Source: Planctomycetota bacterium
Lineage (GTDB): Bacteria; Planctomycetota; PLA2; JAEUHO01
Reading direction: 5' to 3'
DNA length: 64,000 nt
NCBI GenBank assembly: GCA_029259775.1
Contig: JAJDEN010000045.1
Coordinates: 1 to 64,000 of the forward strand
Shown here: in pieces, positions 52,207 through 62,032 of the stretch
How the letters are laid out: every line of letters starts with the position of its first letter
Numbering within the stretch: the stretch's first letter is position 1
Position numbers and translations under genes: made by a program
Notes under the pieces: generated by a model
The model's input: only the letters and a program-made list of their open reading frames with translations
Database searches by the model: none
What the model was told of the DNA's origin: nothing

Positions 52207-54414
52207 ATGTCCTCCCACCCTTACACCCACGTCGATCCCGCCGGGCTCCTCGAGGACCTGAATCCGGGGCAGCGCGCGGCCGTGACGCATCCCGGCAAGG
52301 CCGTGCTGGTGATCGCCGGCGCGGGCACGGGCAAGACACTGGCGCTGACGCGTCGGGTCGGGTGGCTCGTCACCCAGGGCGTGCCACCGCACGGCGTGCT
52401 CGCGATCACGTTCACGAACAAGGCGGCGGATGAACTCAAGCGCCGCCTGGTGCAGCTGCCCGGCGGCGCCGGTGTGTGGGCCGGCACGTTCCATCGCTTC
52501 GGTTCGTTCCTCCTCCGGCGCCACGGCGACGACATCGGGATCGATCCGCGCTTCACGATTCTGGATCGCGACGATCAACTCAGCATCCTCAAGGCGATCT
52601 ACAAGGACCTCGATCTCGACAAGGGCACGCTGCGTCCGCGCGACGCGGTGGCGATGATCTCGCATCGCAAGAACGGCGGCGGCGGGCGACCGCCGCTCGA
52701 CCTCACGATGCAGGGGCTCGCCGCTGCGTTCGACGCACTCTACGACGCCTACATCGACCGGCTGCGCGGCGCCGACCTGCTCGACTTCGACGACCTGCTG
52801 CTCGATGCGGTCCGCTTGCTGCGGGAGTGCAGCGATGTCGCCGCTCTCTACCGACGTCGCTTCGAGCACGTGCTGGTCGATGAGTACCAGGACACGAACC
52901 TCGTCCAGCGCGACCTGCTGAAGTTCCTCGTGGGGCCTGAGCAGCACATCACGGTCGTCGGCGATCCCGACCAGAGCATCTACCGCTGGCGCGGGGCCGT
53001 CGTGCGCAACATCCTCGACTTCGGCGAAGACTTCGAGGGGGCCGACCAGGTGTTGCTCGAGCGCAACTACCGCTCCACCGGCAACATCCTCGCGTCGGCC
53101 GAAGCCGTCATCGAGCGCAACCGCGAGCGGCACGCCAAGCGCCTGTTCACGGAGCGCGAGGACGGGTCGCCCGTCCAGATCGTGCGCTGCCGCGGCGGCG
53201 AGGAGGAGGGGCGCGCCGTCGTCTCGCAGGTGCAGGCCTGGGTCAAGGCCGGCCGCCGCTTGGACGAGATCGCGATCTTCTACCGCGTGAACGCGCTCTC
53301 GCGTGGCATCGAGCTCGCCCTGAACGAGCGCTCCGTGCCGTACGTGGTGGTCGCGGGCACCGAGTTCTTCCAGCGCAGGGAGGTCAAGGACGCCCTGGCG
53401 TACGCGCGTCTCATCACGAACCCCCGGGACGAGGCGGCGTTCCTGCGCGTCGTGAACATCCCGCGGCGGGGCGTCGGCGCCGCGAGCCTGCAGAGGCTGC
53501 GGGACTACGCGATCCAGCACAGCATGGCGCTGACCGACGCTCTGCCGCACGCCGAGGCTGCGGGCGTCTCGAAGCGCGCCCGCGGCGGACTGGACCGGTT
53601 CCAGGGCTTGCTGCAGCGCGTGCGGGCGATGCCGCGGTCACCCGTGGCCGGTGTGCTGGAGGCACTGCTCGAGGGCAGCGGGTATCGAGCCAACCTCGAG
53701 GACAGCGGGGACGACCTCGACCGCAGTCGGCTCGAGAACGTCGACGAGCTCGTGGCGTACGCGCGGGAGTTCGACAAGCGCGAGCCGGAGGGTGACCTGC
53801 AGGCCTTCCTCGAACGCGCCGCGCTGGTGTCCGACCAGGACGGCTACGTCGGCGGCACCGGACGCGTGAGCCTGATGAGCGTGCACGCAGCCAAGGGGCT
53901 GGAGTTCCCGTGCGTCCTGATCACTGGCGCGGAGATGGGCTACTTCCCGCACGCGCGCAGCCTGGGGGAGGACGCGGGCGAGGAGGAGGAGCGCCGGCTG
54001 TTCTACGTCGCCATGACGCGCGCGCAGGACGAGCTGGCCATGACCCACGCCATCCGCCGTCAGACCTACATGGGCGAGGAGCACCGCGCGCCGTCGCCCT
54101 ACTTGCTGGACATCCCCGCGGGCCGTCAGGAGCGGCGCGACCTCGTGTCGTGGAGCAGCGCGGGGAGCCGTTCGATGTACGACGATCCGGCGCCAGCCAC
54201 GTCATTCGAGCTCCCGACCGACGACGTGGACGTCGTGCGCGAGACGGGCTTGGGCCTCCAGGCGGGCGAGCGTGTCCTGCATCCCTATTTCGGCAAGGGC
54301 CGCTTGGAGTCCACCTCCGGGGCGGGAGAGGAAGCGCGTGTGACCGTTGACTTCGATGTCCACGGAAGGAAGCAACTCCTGTTGCGCCACGCACGTTTGG
54401 AGAAGTTGTCGTGA
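52207..54414 (+). CDS. UvrD/PcrA-type superfamily 1 DNA helicase
   Basis: The 735-residue protein has all UvrD helicase motifs: LNPGQRAAVTHPGKAVLVIA with GAGTGKTLALTRR (I), FTNKAADELKRRL (Ia), VDEYQDTNLVQRDLL (II), VGDPDQSIYRWRGA (III), LERNYRSTGNIL (IV), SVHAAKGLEFPCVLITGAE (V) and FYVAMTRAQDEL (VI). The C-terminus has YFGKGRLEST, the PcrA-like Tudor region. It unwinds DNA 3-prime to 5-prime in repair. ATG 52207 is chosen because similarity begins there. Its stop overlaps the GTG of the sigma54 activator. Confidence 0.93.
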   Translation: MSSHPYTHVDPAGLLEDLNPGQRAAVTHPGKAVLVIAGAGTGKTLALTRRVGWLVTQGVPPHGVLAITFTNKAADELKRRLVQLPGGAGVWAGTFHRFGSFLLRRHGDDIGIDPRFTILDRDDQLSILKAIYKDLDLDKGTLRPRDAVAMISHRKNGGGGRPPLDLTMQGLAAAFDALYDAYIDRLRGADLLDFDDLLLDAVRLLRECSDVAALYRRRFEHVLVDEYQDTNLVQRDLLKFLVGPEQHITVVGDPDQSIYRWRGAVVRNILDFGEDFEGADQVLLERNYRSTGNILASAEAVIERNRERHAKRLFTEREDGSPVQIVRCRGGEEEGRAVVSQVQAWVKAGRRLDEIAIFYRVNALSRGIELALNERSVPYVVVAGTEFFQRREVKDALAYARLITNPRDEAAFLRVVNIPRRGVGAASLQRLRDYAIQHSMALTDALPHAEAAGVSKRARGGLDRFQGLLQRVRAMPRSPVAGVLEALLEGSGYRANLEDSGDDLDRSRLENVDELVAYAREFDKREPEGDLQAFLERAALVSDQDGYVGGTGRVSLMSVHAAKGLEFPCVLITGAEMGYFPHARSLGEDAGEEEERRLFYVAMTRAQDELAMTHAIRRQTYMGEEHRAPSPYLLDIPAGRQERRDLVSWSSAGSRSMYDDPAPATSFELPTDDVDVVRETGLGLQAGERVLHPYFGKGRLESTSGAGEEARVTVDFDVHGRKQLLLRHARLEKLS

Positions 54415-56525
54415 CCACCAAAGGCACCCGAGAACTGAGCACCGCGAGCAGCGACGGACCCGTCCTGGTCTACGAAGGGCCGGACGGAGCCCAACGCTAT
54501 GCCGTGGGCGACAAGCCCGTGCTCATCGGCCGCGGCGCGGGCGCGGACGTGCGCCTGGGCGACCTCAGCCTCTCCTCGCGCCACTGCCGCCTGGAAGCTT
54601 CGGGTGCCGGCTGGAAGGTCGTGGACCTCGGCAGCCGCAACGGGACGTTCGTCAACGACGTGCTGGTGAAACAGCGCAAGCTGGCTGACGGGGACCGCGT
54701 CCGGCTCGGACGGGCCCAGTTCCGCTTCATGCTCAGCGGCGAAGAGGAAGACGTCGTCACGCAGCTGCGCAACGTGCTCGAAGAAGCGCATCGCCGCCGG
54801 GGCGAGCGCGGGCTGCGCGAGCTGGCGGATGAGTTCGCGCAGGCCGCCCAGCGGCACGGGGCCCCGAACATCCTCGTGGGCTCGGAGGAGTACCGCGCGC
54901 TTCAGAAGCTGCAGGACGTCATGAGCGCCATGGTCGAGGCGCGCCGGCCCCGCGCCGTGTTCGAGATGATCGTCGACACGCTCATCGAGTTCACGGGGGC
55001 CGAGCGTGGCTTCTTCATCCTGTCCGACCAGGGCAAGAAGGACAGCCAGGGCCGCCGAACGCGCAAGGTGATGGCCGCCAGGAACTTCGACAAGGAGGAG
55101 ATCAAGGACGCGCTCGACAAGGTCAGCATGACGATCGAGCGCGAGGTCGTCCAGAAGGGCAAGCCGGTCATCGTCAACGACGCGCCCCTGGACCAGCGCT
55201 ACGGCGGCTCGGACAGCATCGTCGACATGCGTCTGCGCAGCGTCTTGGCGGCGCCCGTCCGCGGCTTCAAGAGCTCGCCCGGCGGCACGATCTACCTCGA
55301 CAACCGCTTTGAGCGCGGCGTGTTCCAGGACAAGCAACTGCCGTTCATTGCCATGTTTTCGGACTTCGCGGCGATCGCCCTGCAGAACGCGGCGCTGCAC
55401 GCCTCCAACGAGACGCGGCTCGAGGAGCTGACGATGGCCAAGTCCGAGGTGGAGGAGCTCAACCGCATCCTCGCCGACCGCGTGGCCCAGACGAGCGCCG
55501 AGCTGATGGAGGTCAAGGAGCACGTGCTGCGCGATCTCGACCAGGCGCCGCTCAAGTACAGCTACAGCAACATCATCGGTACGAGCCGTCGCATGCGTGA
55601 CGTGTTCCACCTGATCGACAAGGTGACGGACAGCGACGTGCCGGTGCTGATCCACGGCGAGAGCGGCACGGGCAAGGAGCTCGTCGCGCGCGCGATCCAC
55701 TTCAATGGTCCGCGCCAGAAGCAGCCCTTCATCAGCGAGAACTGCGCGGCGATTCCCGAGACGCTGCTCGAGAGCGAGCTCTTTGGCTACAAGAAGGGCA
55801 GCTTCACGGGCGCCTCGGCCGACAAGAAGGGCCTCTTCGAGGCGGCCAACGGCGGCTCGCTCTTCCTCGACGAGATCGGTGACATGCCGATGCCCATGCA
55901 GAAGAAGCTGCTGCGCGTGTTGCAGGAGAGCGAGGTGCGTCGTGTCGGCGGCACGCGCAAGATCTCGATCGACGTGCGCATCATCGCAGCGAGCAACCAG
56001 GACCTGCGCAAGTTGTGCGAGGCGGGGCGTTTTCGCGAGGACCTCTACTACCGCCTCAACGTGATCACGGTCGATCTTCCGCCGCTCCGTGACCGGCGCG
56101 AGGACGTCCCGCTGCTCGTCGAGCACTTCGTCAAGGAGTTCGGGCGCGGCGGCGAGACCCGTACGGTCAGCAGCGACGCCATGAAGGCCCTCGAGCGTCA
56201 CCACTGGCCGGGCAACGTCCGCGAGCTGCGCAACGAGATCCAGCGTGCCGCGGCCTTGTCGGACCGCGTCATCGTGCCGCTCATCCTGAGCGAGAGCGTG
56301 CGCGGCCGTCAGGAGGACGCGTCGGCCGCCGTCGCCGACCTGGGGGAGAAGTCCCTCAAGGAGATGGTGAAGGAGGTCGCCGAGGAGCTCGAGCGCAAGG
56401 TGATCCAGGAGGCGCTCAACCGCAGCCGCGGCCGCAAGGCCCAGGCCGCGCGTCTGTTGGGCGTGAGCCGCCCGACGCTCGACTCCAAGATCGAGGCCTA
56501 CGGGTTGGTCGTCATCCGGAAGTGA
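54411..56525 (+). CDS. FHA-GAF-AAA+ sigma54-dependent transcriptional activator
   Basis: The 704-residue protein has an FHA domain (20-115: VLIGRGAGADVRLGDLSLSS, RHCRLE, DLGSRNGTFVN), a GAF domain (about 165-320), an AAA+ domain with GESGTGKELVARAIH near 416, GSFTGASADKKGLFEAANGG near 463 (GAFTGA loop with A-to-S change), SLFLDEIGDMP and GNVRELRNEIQRA, and a Fis-type HTH ending GRKAQAARLLGVSRPTLDSK. It would read phosphothreonine through FHA and activate sigma54 promoters. GTG 54411 overlaps the stop of the helicase gene. Its targets are unknown. Confidence 0.92.
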   Translation: MTTKGTRELSTASSDGPVLVYEGPDGAQRYAVGDKPVLIGRGAGADVRLGDLSLSSRHCRLEASGAGWKVVDLGSRNGTFVNDVLVKQRKLADGDRVRLGRAQFRFMLSGEEEDVVTQLRNVLEEAHRRRGERGLRELADEFAQAAQRHGAPNILVGSEEYRALQKLQDVMSAMVEARRPRAVFEMIVDTLIEFTGAERGFFILSDQGKKDSQGRRTRKVMAARNFDKEEIKDALDKVSMTIEREVVQKGKPVIVNDAPLDQRYGGSDSIVDMRLRSVLAAPVRGFKSSPGGTIYLDNRFERGVFQDKQLPFIAMFSDFAAIALQNAALHASNETRLEELTMAKSEVEELNRILADRVAQTSAELMEVKEHVLRDLDQAPLKYSYSNIIGTSRRMRDVFHLIDKVTDSDVPVLIHGESGTGKELVARAIHFNGPRQKQPFISENCAAIPETLLESELFGYKKGSFTGASADKKGLFEAANGGSLFLDEIGDMPMPMQKKLLRVLQESEVRRVGGTRKISIDVRIIAASNQDLRKLCEAGRFREDLYYRLNVITVDLPPLRDRREDVPLLVEHFVKEFGRGGETRTVSSDAMKALERHHWPGNVRELRNEIQRAAALSDRVIVPLILSESVRGRQEDASAAVADLGEKSLKEMVKEVAEELERKVIQEALNRSRGRKAQAARLLGVSRPTLDSKIEAYGLVVIRK

Positions 56526-56560
56526 GCGTGTGCCGGATCTAGTCGCGTAGCGCTATGGGA

Positions 56561-56578
56561 CGCCCACAGGGGGTGGCG
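56561..56578. terminator. weak hairpin between convergent genes
   Basis: CGCCCAC and GTGGCG pair with one bulged C around an AGGGG loop in the 139-base gap between the sigma54 activator and the convergent exported-protein gene. There is no T tract. It may serve as a bidirectional terminator. Confidence 0.25.
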
Positions 56579-56664
56579 CAAGCGACTGGGCGGCGGAAGC
56601 GGCACATGACTCGGGGTACCAGTTGCGTTCGCTGATCAGCACGCGCATGGATCCAGCGAAGGGC

Positions 56665-58557
56665 CTAGGGCTCGTCTTGGTCGGGACCACCGCCGTCGTC
56701 GTAGTCGATGGCTGTGAGGACGATGTTGCCGGTGACGGGATCCGCCGTGACCTTGTAGCCCTTGGCCGGGATCTCGCCGGGGTAGGTTGACGCATCGTCA
56801 TCGTTGTCCTGGTCATGGACCAGTAGGGGCACGAGCCAGACCTCACGAACGTTGTTCTCCAATTCCACCTCGCGCAGAATTGCGCCTGCGACGTCGTCTG
56901 TCGGGAACAGCGCCGAGAGATCTTCGGTGTCGAGTTCAGTCGTCACGTAGCCATCCACAGGCATCGTGGCGGTGCGATCAGGCCAGGTCTCGGTCCCGGA
57001 CGTCGAAGCTGTCGTCGCGCGAAGCACCAGCGCGAGTCGGCAGTTTCCTGTGGTCACATCCTTCAGGACGACCAGAGCCCGCCTCCCGTCTTGCGTGTCC
57101 CATGGATCGACGAGCGCAGACGTCATGCGATCGTCGTCGGCGTCGCCAACGGACCATCGGTCGACGCGGTCGTAGCCATCCGCTGCCGTAGCGTTTGCGG
57201 GACGATGCGCGACACCGAGGAAGTAGGGGGGCGTTCCGCACCAGTTGCCCACGTCCGGTGTCACCTGACCGCCGACCACGCCGTTCCGCTCACCGTCGCC
57301 CGTCACGTCCCGCGCCTTGTTGCCGCCCGTGAAGCTGGCGTAGCGCAGGTTGCTCGGGGTGGTGGTCGGGGTCGTCGGGAGGGTGACCGGGGGGATGTTC
57401 GGTCCCGACATGTCGTCAGGTTCGGTCGGGGGCGGGTCCTCCGGCTCGCGCGGCGGGCACAGGACACAGTCCCCGATCGTCACGGCAGAGATGTAGTTGT
57501 GGATGACGAGTTGGAGGTCCTGGCGCGAGCCATCGCTGCCGTTGAACCACCCGTAGTCACGAATGATGAACTCGCCGTCGAAGATCGTGTTGCACCACCA
57601 GCGCTGCAGGCTGGGGCACGGCGCGTTGCCTTCCACTTCGGCCGTGCCCGCATCGCTGTCCGTGTCCGAAGTCTGCTGCCAGTTTGTGTAGTTGTTGCTC
57701 GAACCCCATCCGAAGCCCAACTCCAGGCCGCCCTCGACGCCGGTCGACGTGCCGTCCGAGCCGGCCTTCTTCGATGCACCGCCGGTCACTTTGATGCCGA
57801 AGGTCGTGGACCGCATGCCGCTCTCCGGCTTCAGCATCTCGAACTTGTGGCCATTGCCTTCCCGCTCGCCGTCGATGAGCTCCAGGACGAACTTGAACTT
57901 CTGGAGGATGTACTTGTCCTCATCGAAGTCGTTGTCGTGGATCGCGTCGAAGTCTTTAGCGCCATAGGTGAAGTCCCAGTCCCACTCGTTCGAGATCTCG
58001 AGCGTGTCCGCGCGCTCGTCCTTCGGCGCGCTCACGGTCACAACCTCTTGGCCCAAGTACCGGATCTTCCACTCGAGCTTGTCGTTGTCTTCAGCCTCCA
58101 TCTTCACGGAGATGAAGAGGTTTGCGCGGATGCCCACCATGCGCACCATCATGTACTTGTCGTTCCCGGCGGTGTCCGTGTCGCCGCCGCTCGAAGCCTT
58201 GCCGTCGTGGCCGGCGTTGGGTGCGTTCTTGAGGGTTTCTGCGGTCACGCTGAGCCCCGGGAAGGTGGAGAACGGGTGGTACGGGCCCGTTCTCGCCCCC
58301 ACGGAGTCGGACCACGTGCGGTAGTACTGGCCGCTGGACATCACGACGGTGGGGCGACATGAGTCGACTTCGGGATCCACCGGAATGGGCCCTTCGAAGG
58401 CCGTGACAAGGTCCTCGATGGCCTGCGAGGAGGGCGCAGGATAGGACTCGCCCTACGTCGCATGGGCGAGGGGGGCTGCGCACGCCAGCGCGATCGCCAC
58501 AGGGATCCCGAACCAGCGGAGGAGCGAGCGGCGGGGGGGCGTGTCGTGATTCGTCAT
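56665..58557 (-). pseudogene. exported protein of unknown family interrupted by an in-frame TAG
   Basis: From ATG 58557 the frame starts with a clear signal peptide (RRSLLRWFGIPVAIALACAA to LAHA) and meets TAG at 58455-58453 (codon 35). The same frame continues without further stops for 595 residues: GESYPAPSSQAIEDLVTAFE, then the large body to 56665. So the gene is complete except for one amber codon just after the signal cleavage region. The body has ELELIDGEREGNGHKFEML, a WDW-rich segment, Cys pairs (GNAPCPSLQRWWCN, GDCVLCPPRE), a Thr/Pro linker near residue 345 and DDD-rich stretches. I recognise no family. Translation could restart at GTG 58380 but the product would then lack its export signal. 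Confidence 0.6.
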
Positions 58558-58741
58558 CGTGAACACCTTGGGCGGCGAGGGTAGTTCCGTCGCGCTGACC
58601 TGCGTCGACGCGACAGACCATCGGTACCACGCCCTGCGGTGCGGCTCTCGGGGAGGCCTGCCAATCCGTGCCGAGTCTCAGCGCACGCTGAGATTCGCAT
58701 GAGGAGGCACTCCAGGGCAGCGCCTCGACGCGGGGCCACGC

Positions 58742-60358
58742 TCACTCGCGGTGCAAGGTGATCTGGTGGGTGCCGTCCCTCGGCATGGTGACCGCGACGT
58801 AGCGCCGACGCCCCGTTGCGGCGTCAACGGACGCATCGATGATGCTGCCACTTTGGTCGCGCGCGATGAACCCGTCCGTGACAGAAAAGAGTCCGATCCG
58901 CTCGCCGGCCAGAAGTCCAATGTGCGCCCACCCGTCCTCGTTCGACTTCCACGAGCGGCCGATCTGCAGGCGCCCACGGTTGATCTGCGCCGCCGCATTC
59001 GCAAACAGGCGATAGCCGGCCAGAGGACGGCCCTGACTGTCGAGTATCCGAACGGCGAGCTCCGAGATGTGCTCGGGACGAACGATGATCGGCGCGCCTG
59101 GCTTGCCAACCGGTACGACGGCGGCGAGTCCATTCGGCCAGAGCACGGTCAACTGCGACGGCCGACCCGCTGCTTGAAGGGCCCCCTTCCCGCTTGCGTC
59201 CGCGATAGCCACGTCACGCGGCACCGCCCCGTAGCGATCCACCAGGCGTCGGTACTGCTTGCGCGTCGCGTTGACCATGAGCGACTCGTCCCTGCGAACG
59301 GTCGCGACCTTGGCCTTATCTCCCCAGAGTCGCCCCATGCGATGGTAGATCGTGAATCGCTCATCCCAGTTCGCGCGGTGCCCTATCACCGCGGCCAGCA
59401 GCAGCGGTGGGACCCTGCGCTCACCCTCGCCATGCGGCGCGGCGATGATCTCGAAGTCGAACTGCCTTTCGCGTGCGAGTACGAGCTCGATCAGCCCCGT
59501 GGGCGACTCAATGGCCACGGTCTGGGGCAGCGAGCCATCCGCCTTCGTGCGAGCGCTCACGAGGTAGGAGCCGGGGAGCAGGGCGAGGATCGCTCTGATC
59601 GTGCTGCCAGTGGAGGTCGCGGGCACGGACGCAGGCAGTCCAGCGTGGTACCGGGCGAGAGCCTTGGTAGCTCCCATACGTCCAACGAGACCTACAAGCC
59701 TCTCGTGGAGGCCATCAGGAAGGGTGTAGTTGTGCCATCCCATCCGGAGCTCCGCCGCATCGGCGTTGCCTGAGACGGTGGCGACTACGTTCGTCTCGAG
59801 CAGCCCAAAGGTCGGGACTTCGGCTGTGGCCACTGCGGCTGTTGCCTCGATCGCCGACAGGCCCGGAGGGATCCAAGCCGGCCCGTTGCGGACCCGGACC
59901 GCAAGACGCGCTCCCACGACGGTATCCAGGACGCTCCTGCCTCTGTCGTCCGTGACGATTCGCAGGACACCGTGACGCGAGAGCCCTCCCGCGCCGATCG
60001 GCGTGAACTCGAGCTCCACGGCGCCGGACAGTGGACTGTGCTCGGTGGCGAGCCGGATGGCGATGCGTGCGGGCTTCAGTTGTAGGGGAACGCTCAAGGC
60101 TCCGCCGCGCCGCAGCTGGACACGCCGCCAGCCCGAGACGTACCCCCGGTACACGACCGCAACTTGTGCCGGGACGACCGCTGTGCCCCCCGGATTGCGA
60201 TCGACGAGGACCCTCTGCCCGGGTCGAATGATCTCGAGCGGACCACCTGTCCGTCGCACCGCGATCCGCACGCTCTCGCGACTCAGCCCGCTCGTGTCTT
60301 CGATGTCGATCACGCATGTGGATGCGGCCGTCGCGAGGGCCGGCCGGAGTTCGATCAT
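58742..60358 (-). CDS. large protein of unknown function (beta-rich, Ig/CarboxypepD_reg-like)
   Basis: From ATG 60358, overlapping the TGA of the preceding gene (ATGA), the product has 538 residues. It shows repeated beta-strand patterns resembling carboxypeptidase regulatory-like or invasin-type sandwiches: VSGWRRVQLRRGGALSVPLQ, HGVLRIVTDDRGRSVLDTVV and LAVRILDSQGRPLAGYRLFA. There is no clear signal peptide of its own, although the preceding gene has a membrane anchor. I do not recognise a family. It is probably co-expressed with the small membrane protein upstream, and the two proteins may form one complex. Confidence 0.6.
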   Translation of the reverse strand: MIELRPALATAASTCVIDIEDTSGLSRESVRIAVRRTGGPLEIIRPGQRVLVDRNPGGTAVVPAQVAVVYRGYVSGWRRVQLRRGGALSVPLQLKPARIAIRLATEHSPLSGAVELEFTPIGAGGLSRHGVLRIVTDDRGRSVLDTVVGARLAVRVRNGPAWIPPGLSAIEATAAVATAEVPTFGLLETNVVATVSGNADAAELRMGWHNYTLPDGLHERLVGLVGRMGATKALARYHAGLPASVPATSTGSTIRAILALLPGSYLVSARTKADGSLPQTVAIESPTGLIELVLARERQFDFEIIAAPHGEGERRVPPLLLAAVIGHRANWDERFTIYHRMGRLWGDKAKVATVRRDESLMVNATRKQYRRLVDRYGAVPRDVAIADASGKGALQAAGRPSQLTVLWPNGLAAVVPVGKPGAPIIVRPEHISELAVRILDSQGRPLAGYRLFANAAAQINRGRLQIGRSWKSNEDGWAHIGLLAGERIGLFSVTDGFIARDQSGSIIDASVDAATGRRRYVAVTMPRDGTHQITLHRE

Positions 60359-60870
60359 GAGGTCGTGCCCCGGATAGCGTCCGCGGCGCGGCTGAAGCGT
60401 GCCGACAGGTAGTCGGGCGCCTTGACCTCGAAGTGCACAGTCTTCCCGGTAGGGAGGGTCTTGAAACGAGCGTGGCCGGTCTTGTCCGTGCTCTCGTTCG
60501 TGTACACCTCGAGCTGGCCCGACATCTGCTCGCCAAAGGGTCGCACGGTCACGAACACCACAGCCCCGGGGATCGGTCGCTGGCTGTTGGCCTCCACGAC
60601 GGCCACGTCGCATCCTGAGCCCAGTTGGAGCCTCACATCGCCGACGAAGACGCCGTCTGACCCTCCCGGGATCTTCCCCTTGCCGTCCTCGGCGCGCATC
60701 TCGAGGGCCGGGCGGTGCTCGCCCTCATGGGCGCCATCGCGGGACCCGTCGGTGACGACTCGGTCCCGCTCGCCCTTGGCCGCCCACAGGAGCATGAGGC
60801 CCCCGCAGAGGAGCCCTAGCATGAGCAGGGTCATACGTGAGTTGAAGCGCCAGCGCTCTGTAGCTGCCAT
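60355..60870 (-). CDS. membrane-anchored protein with CarboxypepD_reg-like domain
   Basis: From ATG 60870 (AGGAG five bases upstream) the product has 171 residues: one N-terminal membrane segment (MTLLMLGLLCGGLMLLWAA at about 13-31), a charged linker, then a beta sandwich with VAVVEANSQRPIPGAVVFVT, NESTDKTGHARFKTLPTGK and KAPDYLSARFS, the pattern of a carboxypeptidase regulatory-like domain. Its last four bases overlap the ATG of the next gene. The longer frame from 60918 adds 16 residues before the membrane segment and is less likely. Confidence 0.65.
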   Translation of the reverse strand: MAATERWRFNSRMTLLMLGLLCGGLMLLWAAKGERDRVVTDGSRDGAHEGEHRPALEMRAEDGKGKIPGGSDGVFVGDVRLQLGSGCDVAVVEANSQRPIPGAVVFVTVRPFGEQMSGQLEVYTNESTDKTGHARFKTLPTGKTVHFEVKAPDYLSARFSRAADAIRGTTS

Positions 60871-61094
60871 CGTCTCCTGTCCCCATCCGCCCCACATGCG
60901 TCTCGCTTGGCGGATCAACCTCTCAGGCCATCTGCGGCCATCGCGTCACACCAGTTGAAGCTAGCATGTTCTGCGCGCGGCCGCGGCGGGCTCGCGGTCT
61001 CGGGCCCCATTCCGCTGAGATTCACCTGAGACTTCCCGCGTGAGGCTCGGCCCGACCTACACTCGGCCGTGTGGAAGCGTACGTGGGAAGAGAG

Positions 61095-61820
61095 ATGCAT
61101 GTGGACTCGCCACAGGTCCGCATCTTGGTGGTGGGCGCGAGCCTGCCCGTGCGGCAGCGAGTTGCCCGCTCCATAGCCGCTCAGTCGACTCTATTCTCCA
61201 TCGTGCACGTGCCCTCTGTGGTCGAGGCCGTCCGTGAGGCGGCGGACGGGCCGCTGAGCATGTTGATCGTATTGGAGGACAGTCCCGACTCCAGCAGGGC
61301 GACTCAACTCTGCCTCTGGCTTCGTGGGTCGCGCCCAGGATTGCGTATCCCGTGCATCGTGGCCATGCCGGCGCTCGCGAGCGGCGCCGGGCAGGCGCTC
61401 TATGCTGCGGGGGCTGATGTCTGCATTCCGTGGACCGATTGCCTGGAGGTCGACCTGCCACGAATGGTTCGCGCCCTGTTGCATCAGCGATCGCCGACCA
61501 CGAACGGAGTTCCCGCGCCGCTTGTTGAGTTGTTCGCGTCGGGCATGATCGCGAGGGTCCGGGGCCGTACGGTGAACTTCACCGCCATGCAGTATCGGAT
61601 CTTCTCCTACATCTGGCTGCAGAGGCCGAGGGTCGTCTCGACGGAGGAACTCATGAGCCACGTACGCCGAGCGATGCCCCCCGGGGTCCCGGGGGCCAGC
61701 TCCACGGCGGCCGTCTACGAGAGTATCTCGCAGACTCGAAAGAAGCTGGGGGACGAGCGGGATCTTGTGGGGACGGTGCGTAGCTTTGGGTATCGCATCG
61801 TCGATCCAGGGCGCGCCTAG
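61095..61820 (+). CDS. winged-helix regulator with degenerate receiver domain
   Basis: From ATG 61095 (GGAAGAG upstream) the product has 241 residues. Residues 1-120 follow the receiver fold (VRILVVGASLPVRQRVARSI, SMLIVLEDSPDSSRA, IPCIVAMPALASG) but lack the acidic pair after strand 1, a clear phospho-acceptor Asp and the Lys before helix 5. Residues 140-240 are an OmpR-type winged helix: FTAMQYRIFSYIWLQRPRVV, STAAVYESISQTRKKLGD and TVRSFGYRIVDPG. Such atypical regulators bind ligands or act without phosphorylation. It is divergent from the membrane-anchored pair at 58742-60870, with 224 bases between starts, and may control it. Confidence 0.75.
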   Translation: MHVDSPQVRILVVGASLPVRQRVARSIAAQSTLFSIVHVPSVVEAVREAADGPLSMLIVLEDSPDSSRATQLCLWLRGSRPGLRIPCIVAMPALASGAGQALYAAGADVCIPWTDCLEVDLPRMVRALLHQRSPTTNGVPAPLVELFASGMIARVRGRTVNFTAMQYRIFSYIWLQRPRVVSTEELMSHVRRAMPPGVPGASSTAAVYESISQTRKKLGDERDLVGTVRSFGYRIVDPGRA

Positions 61821-61892
61821 CAACTGGAGGGATGCTCGGTCGCGGCCTAGCGTGCTGGGCGGCACCGATCGATCCGCCAAGCAGCCTTGACA

Positions 61893-61910
61893 GCGTGCGG
61901 GCCCGCACGC
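61893..61910. promoter_or_regulatory. 18-bp perfect palindrome after a TTGACA
   Basis: GCGTGCGGGCCCGCACGC is a perfect palindrome. TTGACA (61887-61892), a consensus -35 hexamer, abuts it, so the palindrome would occupy a promoter spacer as an operator. No good -10 is seen 17 bases further on, so this is tentative. It lies between the winged-helix regulator and the FHA gene. Confidence 0.35.
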
Positions 61911-62032
61911 GTGGCGCAATTGGCGGAATCCTCAACCCATTGTCAGGAAATGGCTTAGGGCTCCCGCGTGGGCGCCGCCGGCGGCACGGCATGTGACATG
62001 GCTCCTGTGCCCCCAGGAAGAGGAAACGGCCC

